A DNA stretch of 32,431 nucleotides from Candidatus Obscuribacterales bacterium (GTDB lineage Bacteria > Cyanobacteriota > Vampirovibrionia > Obscuribacterales > Obscuribacteraceae): positions 1-32,431 of the forward strand of contig JAIEQI010000176.1 of NCBI GenBank assembly GCA_019747875.1. The letters are read 5' to 3'. The notes under the pieces are model-generated. The model had not been told where the DNA came from. It was given only the letters and a program-made list of their open reading frames with translations, and searched no databases. Below, piece by piece: positions 15,420 through 22,159 of this stretch; within the stretch, counting starts at the first letter, position 1, and every line of letters starts with the position of its first letter. The position numbers and the translations under genes were made by a program.

Positions 15420-18212
15420 TTACTCTTTTGTCTCTGGTGGTGTTGCCGGCGGTGCGGCATCGCCGTCGCTGTCGCCGGTGGAAGGCGGCTCGGCTACTGG
15501 TGTAACCGCCATTACCTGATCGTCGCCGACTTGTTGTAGGCGAACCCCGGTGGCCATTCTTCCTTGCACTGAAATGTCATCCACTCTTTGGCGAACGACA
15601 ATTCCACCCATCGTTGCAATCAGAACTTCTTGTTTCGGATTGACGATGCGCAGGCAGGCAAGCTTCGACTCTGGCTTCTTGAAACGGATGCCGATGATTC
15701 CAAGTCCACCGCGACGCTGACGTCTGAACGCTGTAACAGGTGTTCGTTTGCCATAACCGTCTGTGGTGACGAACAACATGAAGTTGTCGGAACCGGATGC
15801 AGGCGGTGCTTCTGCAATTGCATCAGTTACTTCGGTGGAATCGTCTTCTTCGATCTCCGGCTCGGCAGGAAGCTCGATGGCGTCGAATCCGACAATGCGG
15901 TCTCCGTCACGCAAGCTCATCGCTCTGACGCCGCGAGCGGAACGACCCATTGGACGAACATCTGACTCGTGATAACGAATACACATGCCATCGGCCGACC
16001 CGATGATGATGAAGGACTTACCAGTAGAGCGGCGGACCCAACCAAGTTGGTCTTTGTCAGCGCCGGATGTATCGAGCTTGATAGCAGCGATACCTTTCTT
16101 TCGAATCTTGGCGAACTGGCTAATCGGAACCTTCTTAATGAAGCCGTGAGTGGTGAGCATTACAAAGTAATCCTCATCTCCGACAACGCCTCCCACCAAT
16201 TCTTCTTCCTCTGATCCTTCTGTCGCCTCCGGCGCTTCGTCATCGAGATCGACTGTACTATCGCTGCCCCGCTTCAGGTCTTCTTCGGAAACCGGAATCA
16301 CCGCAGTCACAGTATCATCTTGCGACATATTGACCAGATTGAGAATTGCACGTCCTGATGAGGTTCTGCTCGATTCTGGAATGTCCATTACATCGATGCT
16401 GTAGACAAGTCCTTTACTGCTAAAGACGAGCAACTTGTCGTGAGTGTTTGCCTCAAGGCAGTGTTGCAGGTCATCCTCATCCTTTGTTTTCAGACCGGAA
16501 ACGCCACGGGTGTTTCGGCGCTGCCGTTTGAATGTGTCAAGCGGAGTGCGCTTGATGTAGCTTTGCTTGGTGATGAAGATCAGCATCTTTTCATTCGGGA
16601 TGAGATCTTTTGCCGAGATATCATCCGTGCTCGCATAGGTGATCTGCGTGCGGCGATCGTCGCCAAACTTCTCTTTGAGATAAGCCAGATCCTTCTTGAT
16701 GATGTCGAGAATTTCTTGACGGCTTGCGAGGATCTTCTTGTATTGGGCAATCTCAGCGAGCAGCTTTTTGTGCTCTTCTTCCAAGGTTTCGCGTGACATT
16801 CTTGTCAAAGCACGCAATGTCATCGCTAGAATGGCTTCGGCCTGAACTTCGGTTAGTTCGAATTTCGCCATCAAAGCTTGCGATGCGGCTTCTGCGGATT
16901 CAGCTCCGCGGATGATCTTGATGACTTCATCGAGATTGTCGAGTGCTTTGAGTTTACCTTCTTGGATATGAGCTTCAGCGAGCGCTTTCTCTAACTTGAA
17001 CTTGAAGCTGTTTTCAACAACTTCGACCCGGTGATCGATGAAATCTTGAATCAATTGATGCAACTGCATCGTCAGTGGACGGCATTTGCGAGCTTCCGGT
17101 TTTTTCTTGTTGCGTGTGTCAGCCGTTCCGAGTGTCTGGCGAGGCTCCGATTGTGCAAGGCGCAGTCCGAGCATGTTGACAGGGAAACTCTGTTGCAACT
17201 GCGAGTACTTATATAAGTTGTTCAAAACAACTTCAGGGTGTGCGTCACGGCGAAGTTCAATCACGACGCGCAAGCCTGTGCGGTCTGTTTCGTCGTTTAC
17301 ATCGCTGATGCCGGCAATTTTTTCTTCTTTGACAAGGTCGGCCACTTTCTTGGCAAATGCTTCCGGACCAACCAGGTAAGGCAGTGACGTTACGATAATT
17401 GCCATACGGCTTTGTCGCCCGCCGCCACCCGGCAGCTGTTCAATTGTTGCATCGCCACGGCACATGATGGAGCCACGACCGGTTGTATATGCTTCGCGAA
17501 TACCATCGGTTCCGACAATAGAACCGCCGCCTGGAAAATCCGGTCCTTTAATGTATTGCATCAAGCCGACAGAATCGAGGTCCGGATTATCGATTTTCGC
17601 AATTACGCCATCACAGACTTCCCGGAGATTGTGCGGCGGCATGTTGGTTGCCATACCGACTGCAATTCCTGAACTCCCGTTGAGCAAGAGCAATGGTGCT
17701 TTTGCCGGCAGAACAGCTGGTTCTTCTTCACTTTCGTCGAAGTTTGGACGCGTTTCGACTGTGTTGTGTTCTATCAGAGCGAGCATTTCCATAGCCAGCG
17801 GTGTCAACTTGGCTTCGGTGTAACGCATAGCTGCGGGCGGATTGTCGAGATCGCCGAAGTTGCCGTGTCCGTTGATTAGTGGATATCTACTGGCTTGAGG
17901 TTGCGCCAGGCGCACAAGAGCCTCATAAATTGCCGAGTCGCCGTGCGGGTGATATTTACCCATCACGTCCCCAACTGTTTTTGCGGCTTTTCTGAACGGT
18001 TTTGACGGCTCTAATCCTAGCTCGTACATCCCGTAAATAATGCGCCTGTGAACCGGTTTCAATCCATCGCGGACGTCAGGAATGGCGCGGCTTACGATTA
18101 CCGACATTGCATAGTCGATAAACGATCGGCGCATCTCCTGTCCGACTTCTATTTCTATTATTCTTTCGCCGCCAGACAAAGTGTTTCGCTCCTCAAAGAC
18201 TTGAGAACCCAT
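15420..18212 (-). CDS. gyrA: DNA gyrase subunit A
   Basis: About 930 residues (positions below count from the TTG one codon upstream of the chosen ATG). It cuts and rejoins DNA with GyrB to introduce negative supercoils. Seen: breakage-reunion start (GQEMRRSFIDYAMSVIVSRAIPDVRDGLKPVHRR), QRDR KYHPHGDSAIYE with Ser94 and Glu98 (quinolone-sensitive type residues), catalytic Tyr132 (AMRYTEAKL), and a six-blade C-terminal domain with RQRRNTRG and the GyrA box QRRGGLG (833-839), close to the canonical QRRGG(K/R)G. Oddities: an extra Lys/Arg-rich loop (about 355-380), two acidic insertions between CTD blades (about 650-680 and 783-810), and an acidic/Pro tail. The GyrA box argues for gyrase rather than topoisomerase IV. 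Confidence 0.97.
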   Translation of the reverse strand: MGSQVFEERNTLSGGERIIEIEVGQEMRRSFIDYAMSVIVSRAIPDVRDGLKPVHRRIIYGMYELGLEPSKPFRKAAKTVGDVMGKYHPHGDSAIYEALVRLAQPQASRYPLINGHGNFGDLDNPPAAMRYTEAKLTPLAMEMLALIEHNTVETRPNFDESEEEPAVLPAKAPLLLLNGSSGIAVGMATNMPPHNLREVCDGVIAKIDNPDLDSVGLMQYIKGPDFPGGGSIVGTDGIREAYTTGRGSIMCRGDATIEQLPGGGGRQSRMAIIVTSLPYLVGPEAFAKKVADLVKEEKIAGISDVNDETDRTGLRVVIELRRDAHPEVVLNNLYKYSQLQQSFPVNMLGLRLAQSEPRQTLGTADTRNKKKPEARKCRPLTMQLHQLIQDFIDHRVEVVENSFKFKLEKALAEAHIQEGKLKALDNLDEVIKIIRGAESAEAASQALMAKFELTEVQAEAILAMTLRALTRMSRETLEEEHKKLLAEIAQYKKILASRQEILDIIKKDLAYLKEKFGDDRRTQITYASTDDISAKDLIPNEKMLIFITKQSYIKRTPLDTFKRQRRNTRGVSGLKTKDEDDLQHCLEANTHDKLLVFSSKGLVYSIDVMDIPESSRTSSGRAILNLVNMSQDDTVTAVIPVSEEDLKRGSDSTVDLDDEAPEATEGSEEEELVGGVVGDEDYFVMLTTHGFIKKVPISQFAKIRKKGIAAIKLDTSGADKDQLGWVRRSTGKSFIIIGSADGMCIRYHESDVRPMGRSARGVRAMSLRDGDRIVGFDAIELPAEPEIEEDDSTEVTDAIAEAPPASGSDNFMLFVTTDGYGKRTPVTAFRRQRRGGLGIIGIRFKKPESKLACLRIVNPKQEVLIATMGGIVVRQRVDDISVQGRMATGVRLQQVGDDQVMAVTPVAEPPSTGDSDGDAAPPATPPETKE

Positions 18213-18233
18213 CAAAAAGATAAGACAAAACGC

Positions 18234-18242
18234 ATTGTACCA
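18234..18242 (-). promoter_or_regulatory. candidate extended -10 promoter of gyrA
   Basis: On the minus strand TGG-TACAAT, an extended -10. There is no good -35; that position is occupied by the 18254-18270 hairpin. The predicted start leaves a leader of about 15 bases. Promoters without a -35 are common among supercoiling-sensitive gyr genes, but that is inference here. Confidence 0.45.
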
Positions 18243-18253
18243 TTTATGATAGC

Positions 18254-18337
18254 CCCGCTCCTGAAGCGGGTTTCAGCGTGGCGGAATCGCTTCAATAACC
18301 CTTCTGTAAAGGGTCTAAAGACTTGCGTTTGCAAGTC
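18254..18337. repeat. cluster of three consecutive hairpins
   Basis: CCCGCT-cctga-AGCGGG (18254-18270), ACCCTT-ctgta-AAGGGT (18298-18314) and GACTTGC-gttt-GCAAGTC (18320-18337). TGAAGCG (18262-18268) can alternatively pair with CGCTTCA (18288-18294). The cluster fills the gap between the mazF stop (18353) and the gyrA promoter. It could be a composite REP-like element and could also end the toxin transcript. Confidence 0.6.
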
Positions 18338-18352
18338 AACCGAATACTTTGC

Positions 18353-18679
18353 TCATTCAAAAATCGTAATTACTTTTGCCATTACTTCATCCAGAATTGG
18401 CGGTGGTAAAACGTCGATTTTGCGGCCATGACGAGCTGTAATGTCCAGCACTCTGGGTTGATCACAGCGAACGACACCAGTAGTTTTGATGCCGGAAATC
18501 GGAACGGCAAAGCCAATTCGCTGGGCGAATGCGCCGCCAGACGTGATGGGGAGAACTATTGGTAATCTTGTCGCCTGGTTGAATGCTGCAGGCGAGACGA
18601 TGAGTACTGGGCGGTAGCCTTGTTGCTCGTGACCTTCTGCGGGGGTCAGGGTTACTAGATATATATCGCCCCGCTTCAT
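18353..18679 (-). CDS. mazF: MazF/PemK-family mRNA interferase toxin
   Basis: 108 residues, usual length. N-terminal KRGDIYLVTL with Arg-Gly-Asp, then GYRPVLIVSP and LPIVLPITS, are the hallmark strands of the MazF/PemK/ChpB fold. GVVRCDQPRVLDI (about 69-81) carries the conserved C-D-Q segment near the active site. The protein cuts mRNA at short sequences when freed from antitoxin. Its ATG overlaps the antitoxin stop (ATGA), showing translational coupling. It looks intact, so probably functional. The name is by family; ChpB-like is equally suitable. Confidence 0.92.
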   Translation of the reverse strand: MKRGDIYLVTLTPAEGHEQQGYRPVLIVSPAAFNQATRLPIVLPITSGGAFAQRIGFAVPISGIKTTGVVRCDQPRVLDITARHGRKIDVLPPPILDEVMAKVITIFE

Positions 18680-18933
18680 ATGAGCTCACGTCCTGCGTTG
18701 GAGGTGTCCGCCCATTCCCTCTCGGACTCAGGCTGCTCTTCTGAATAATCTGAAGAAGCCAGCAGTTCCGCCAGTGAATAGCGAGGCTTTGGACTCGATT
18801 CTATGACAAGCTTGTTACCATCAAGGCTAATGGTGACAGTTGAACCTGCTTGCAGATGAAGTTGCTCAAGCAGCGCTGGAGGAACGGAAAGCATGATAGA
18901 GCCTCCAACTTTTCGTAGATTGGTTGTATGCAT
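18676..18933 (-). CDS. mazE: MazE/AbrB-family antitoxin
   Basis: 85 residues. An N-terminal swapped-hairpin AbrB domain (TNLRKVGGSIMLSVPPALLEQLHLQAGSTVTISLDGNKLVIES, 3-46) is followed by a flexible acidic tail (about 56-80) that would bind and block the toxin. A ribosome site GAGGG lies 7 bases before the ATG. It should also bind its own promoter, where a GTTATA/TATAAC dyad overlaps the -10. Gene order antitoxin then toxin with a 4-base overlap is standard. Confidence 0.92.
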   Translation of the reverse strand: MHTTNLRKVGGSIMLSVPPALLEQLHLQAGSTVTISLDGNKLVIESSPKPRYSLAELLASSDYSEEQPESEREWADTSNAGRELI

Positions 18934-18949
18934 TTCTGACCCTCAAGCG

Positions 18950-18967
18950 GTTATATAAAAGTATAAC
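18950..18967 (-). promoter_or_regulatory. mazEF promoter with overlapping dyad operator
   Basis: GTTATATAAAAGTATAAC contains 6-bp inverted arms GTTATA/TATAAC. On the minus strand TATACT (18960-18965), preceded by TGT, forms an extended -10. A repressor bound to the dyad would block the promoter, fitting antitoxin autoregulation. Confidence 0.55.
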
Positions 18968-19048
18968 ACGGCGTGCGCTGGGCGGATGCTTGTTTTGAAG
19001 TATTTGCCCACACAGCGGAAGCCGATCGTTGCAATATAAGCTGCTTCG

Positions 19049-19115
19049 ATCCAGGCGCAGAGCCAGTGTTTCGTCGCCAAAGAGTATCGAATCGTTGCGA
19101 GTCTGGCGCCTGGAT
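19049..19115 (+). repeat. 10-bp inverted repeat in the lysS upstream region
   Basis: ATCCAGGCGC (19049-19058) pairs perfectly with GCGCCTGGAT (19106-19115), enclosing 47 bases. An 8-base direct repeat ATCGTTGC (19025, 19091) overlaps it. It lies 75 bases before lysS and could be a leader structure or terminator-like barrier. No T-box or other known leader motif is seen. Confidence 0.5.
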
Positions 19116-19189
19116 TTCCTCCCTCCGCGCATTTCGTGGGAGACTAAACAGATCCGTAAAGCGGAAGTTTATTTCATAAGGCGAGTTAT

Positions 19190-20713
19190 ATGAGTCAGGA
19201 AAAGGGAGCTAGCGTCGTGACTGAGCCAAAAGAAGGAAGCGGAGCTGATCGTTGGCGCGATAACAATCTGCGCAGGCTGAACGAGCTTAAAGCGCGTGGA
19301 ATAAACCCATTTCCTTATAAGTTTGAGCGCACTCATACAAGCAAGCAACTTCAGGAGAAATATAAGGATCTCGAAGCAAATGTGGAGACCGAAGATGTCG
19401 TCTCGGTTTGTGGGCGGATCTTGAATGAGCGTAACTCCTGGATGTTCGTTGATCTTTACGATGAGGATGGCAAGATTCAGCTGTTCTTTCACAAAGAATC
19501 TGTACCTGCCGAGCAGCTTGAGATATTGAAGTCGCTCGTTGCCAAAGGCGATCATATCGGCGTCACTGGCACAATTCGCCGTACCAAGGCGGGTGAACTC
19601 TCTGTTCGTGTCAAGTCATTTGAGATTTTGAGCGTTGCATTGCTGCCATTGCCACTTAGTTGGGATGGATTCACCGACGTTGAGGCACGCTATCGCAATC
19701 GCCATGTCGACTTGATCATCAACCCCGAGGTCAAGGAAAAATTGCAGAAACGCAGCATTGCGATTCGCGCACTGCGCAACTTCTTGGACGAGCGCGGATT
19801 CTTTGAAGTCGAAACGCCAGTGCTTCAGGTCGAGGCTGGTGGTGCGGATGCTCGTCCCTTCGTTACGCATCACAACGCTTTGGATATAGATCTCTTCATG
19901 CGAATCGCAACCGAGCTGCATTTGAAGAGGCTGATTATTGGCGGCTTTGAAAAGGTATACGAAATCGGGCGAATCTTCCGAAACGAAGGAATCAGCACCC
20001 GCCACAATCCCGAATTTACGATGATGGAACTCTACCAGGCCTATGGTGACTACCATCAACTGATGGACTTCACCGAAGAAATGGTACGCCATGTTGCTAA
20101 CGCCGTATGCGGAACAACGAAAATAACTTATCAGGGTGTGGAGATCGATTTCGGAAAAGCATGGCGCCGCGTCAGTATGTATGAAGTTATCCGGGAAGTG
20201 ACCGGCATTGAAGTTGAGAAGATCAAAGACTTTGATGAGGCGAAGAAAATAGCTGGCGAACTCGGTATCAAACTGGAATACGAGGCTACGATAGGCGAAG
20301 TAGCCAATACTATTTTCGAGAACAAATGCGAATCTACTTTGATGCAGCCGACATTCTTGATGGATCATCCCGTAGAGATCTCACCGCTGACTAAAGTGCA
20401 CCGCGCCAAGCCCGGCGTGGTTGAGCGCTTCGAAGTATTTATCTATGGGCGTGAGCATTGCAACGGATACAGCGAGCTCACCGACCCCCTCGATCAACGC
20501 GGGCGATTGGAAGATCAAGCGCGTAAGCGCGAAGCCGGCAACGAAGAGGCTCAGCCTCTGGATCTGGATTTCATCGAAGCTATGGAATATGGCATGCCGC
20601 CAACAATGGGTATCGGCATCGGTATCGATAGGCTTGTAATGCTTCTAACCGACTCCGCATCCATTCGCGATATCATCGCGTTTCCAACGATGAAACCGCA
20701 TGCTCGCCAGTAA
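19190..20713 (+). CDS. lysS: lysyl-tRNA synthetase, class II
   Basis: 507 residues, ATG with AAGGCGAG upstream. Charges tRNA-Lys in the cytoplasm. N-terminal OB anticodon-binding domain (about 65-150: VSVCGRILNERNSWMFVDLYDEDGKIQLFF). Class II motif 2 at GRIFRNEGISTRHNPEFTMME (260-280) and motif 3 GIGIGIDRL (474-482). The LysRS substrate segment is FEVFIYGREHCNGYSELTDP, where many homologues have INGREIANAFSELNDP; the pocket residues are largely kept with some substitutions. Length is normal. The next gene starts on the base after the TAA, so the two are cotranscribed. Confidence 0.97.
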   Translation: MSQEKGASVVTEPKEGSGADRWRDNNLRRLNELKARGINPFPYKFERTHTSKQLQEKYKDLEANVETEDVVSVCGRILNERNSWMFVDLYDEDGKIQLFFHKESVPAEQLEILKSLVAKGDHIGVTGTIRRTKAGELSVRVKSFEILSVALLPLPLSWDGFTDVEARYRNRHVDLIINPEVKEKLQKRSIAIRALRNFLDERGFFEVETPVLQVEAGGADARPFVTHHNALDIDLFMRIATELHLKRLIIGGFEKVYEIGRIFRNEGISTRHNPEFTMMELYQAYGDYHQLMDFTEEMVRHVANAVCGTTKITYQGVEIDFGKAWRRVSMYEVIREVTGIEVEKIKDFDEAKKIAGELGIKLEYEATIGEVANTIFENKCESTLMQPTFLMDHPVEISPLTKVHRAKPGVVERFEVFIYGREHCNGYSELTDPLDQRGRLEDQARKREAGNEEAQPLDLDFIEAMEYGMPPTMGIGIGIDRLVMLLTDSASIRDIIAFPTMKPHARQ

Positions 20714-21241
20714 GTGACGGTCATCGTGGGGCTCTGGAAGCTATACCGTTATGAAAATTATGTCGTGGCACCGCGCATGGTGCAGACAGAGCAGGGCGTC
20801 TATTTGGAAACGGAGCCTGTCGAGCTGGTAAATGTAGATGTGCGAGGAGCGGTGGTAGATTTGCTTACCGACGTCTTGGCCTCGGCTCCCGCTCCGGCAC
20901 AAGAGAATGATCTCTACAATGAAGAGGGCGATCGCTTCTCTGCTCAATCTGTATTATTGGCTGCCTTGTCGCTAAAGCGATGGCAGGACTTCGAGCGCCG
21001 AGCCGTTCTTTTTACGCTCCACAAAACTGATGCACAGATCAATTTGCATGTAACTGGGCGCGGCGATGACGGTCTCTGGAGTATAAGCAAATCGGATTGC
21101 AAGACCTTCGACCCATCGATCTCAAACACGGAGCTTGCTTTTCTAATTGCCGGAGAACTGATTAGCGCTAAGGTGGTGGAGCCTCCCAGGCTGCTTGGGG
21201 GTCCCATCATGCCTTTGCCCAAGGATGAACCGAAAGCGTAG
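20714..21241 (+). CDS. hypothetical protein coupled to lysS
   Basis: 175 residues, GTG start directly abutting the lysS stop (no spacer), which implies translational coupling. Start MTVIVGLWKLYRYENYVVAPRMVQTEQGVYLETEPVELVNV, then an alpha-helical stretch (VVDLLTDVLASAPAP), a mixed region (SLKRWQDFERRAVLFTLHKTD, QINLHVTGRGDDGLWSI) and a Pro-rich tail (PPRLLGGPIMPLPKDEP). No membrane helix, signal or motif recognised. Its role may be tied to translation or simply be carried in the operon. Ends just before the 81-bp repeat copy B and a terminator. Confidence 0.65.
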   Translation: MTVIVGLWKLYRYENYVVAPRMVQTEQGVYLETEPVELVNVDVRGAVVDLLTDVLASAPAPAQENDLYNEEGDRFSAQSVLLAALSLKRWQDFERRAVLFTLHKTDAQINLHVTGRGDDGLWSISKSDCKTFDPSISNTELAFLIAGELISAKVVEPPRLLGGPIMPLPKDEPKA

Positions 21242-21249
21242 CTAGAAGT

Positions 21250-21330
21250 TTCAGTTTCTTTTCAGGTGAATCATGATTTGATTTGGATGTTCGGGTCGTT
21301 TGAAGTCTCGCAGCATCCCTGAAACCCTGC
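21250..21330 (+). repeat. 81-bp dispersed repeat, copy B
   Basis: Reverse-complement match to 10241-10321 (73/81). Termini GTTTCAG (21248-21254) and CTGAAAC (21319-21325) are a 7-bp inverted repeat, and GGATG pairs with CATCC inside. It lies between the lysS operon and its terminator. A minus-strand open frame (21251-21472, 73 codons, end ...FKRPEHPNQ...LKRN) covers it. Confidence 0.75.
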
Positions 21331-21342
21331 GGGCGTCCTTGA

Positions 21343-21380
21343 AAAGAATACGGCGGGATTTGTGGCCCGCCTTATTCTTT
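21343..21380 (+). terminator. intrinsic terminator of the lysS operon
   Basis: AAAGAATA-c-GGCGGG pairs with CCCGCC-t-TATTCTTT around loop atttgtgg: 14 bp with one mismatch. The T-run is short (TTT) but the stem is strong. Confidence 0.75.
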
Positions 21381-21486
21381 CCCAGTTTGCACGAAAAGCA
21401 AATTTCTATACTTGAACGTGCAACAGTCACGTCAACTTCACGTGGTGATCTGTAAGATCGAAAAAGCAGCAAGAGGTTTGTAGCCA

Positions 21487-21867
21487 GTGAGAAAGGTCCT
21501 AATAAGTTTGTTGATTGTGGGGCTTTTTTCGAGCTTTGTTGTGTTACCGACTTTTGGGCAAGAATCTAATGGTGTAGCACTTTCAGAGCGGATTTACCAA
21601 GATCAATATGGGCCATTTATCGATTTACCTCAAAGCAATTTGGCGGCGTCATCAAGCGGTTTTTTGAATTCAGCTCCGAGCAGCTTGCACTCTTACAACA
21701 CGACCACTGCGCCCAAGTCTTGTCAATCGCAAACTGTGCAGGGCTCCTCGCCACTACCTGACTCAGCTTTGCAAACTAACACTGGAACTCATCAACTCGG
21801 TTTCTTGTGGCAATCTGTGGATCCGAAGAAACAAGCGCCAGATAGCCCTTGGGTTGATGTCAGGTAA
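21487..21867 (+). CDS. small exported hypothetical protein
   Basis: 126 residues, GTG start (AGAGG about 10 bases before). Residues 1-24 (RKVLISLLIVGLFSSFVVLPTFGQ) are a signal peptide with probable cleavage after FGQ or near it. The mature part is Ser/Thr/Gln-rich and mostly unstructured, with two Cys-free halves around one Cys (KSCQSQ). Not recognised. The gene follows the lysS terminator and stands alone, with about 290 bases before the next start. Confidence 0.6.
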   Translation: MRKVLISLLIVGLFSSFVVLPTFGQESNGVALSERIYQDQYGPFIDLPQSNLAASSSGFLNSAPSSLHSYNTTTAPKSCQSQTVQGSSPLPDSALQTNTGTHQLGFLWQSVDPKKQAPDSPWVDVR

Positions 21868-22159
21868 ATTTGAAACCTTGAAAGACACTCTTTAGAAGCG
21901 AGCACTTTCCGCCTTCCACTTCTCCGCATGATTCTACTAGCGGTGCAGGGTGAGCGAGCCGCATAAACGTTTAGGATAGGCCGTCGATCTTGTCCTACAG
22001 AGACTTCGGTTCGAAGTTTTATGCAACTTGCCGGCTGCGATTGCGTCCAACTTACAAATGAGTCCGAACTGCCAGAGCTTCGGCGCGGCTGCATTGCTCA
22101 TGAAACGCGCTGGAACTTCCACCGCGGAATTGAACAAAAGTTTCGCAGGGGGAATCGAA
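21868..22159 (+). other. intergenic leader before the TPP oxidase gene
   Basis: No gene seen. A small hairpin ACTTCG-gtt-CGAAGT (22003-22017) lies inside. Frames that extend the downstream gene upstream to 22028 lack homology-like sequence. Confidence 0.4.

Noticed and set aside
19616..20368. 250-codon open frame on the minus strand inside lysS
   Set aside because: It lies wholly within a well-supported gene on the other strand, has no ribosome site or family motif, and its composition follows lysS codon use.
21251..21472. 73-codon minus-strand frame covering repeat copy B
   Set aside because: Open, and its last 25 residues match copy A, but most differences fall at first codon positions and no ribosome site supports it. 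I treat the repeat as noncoding for now.
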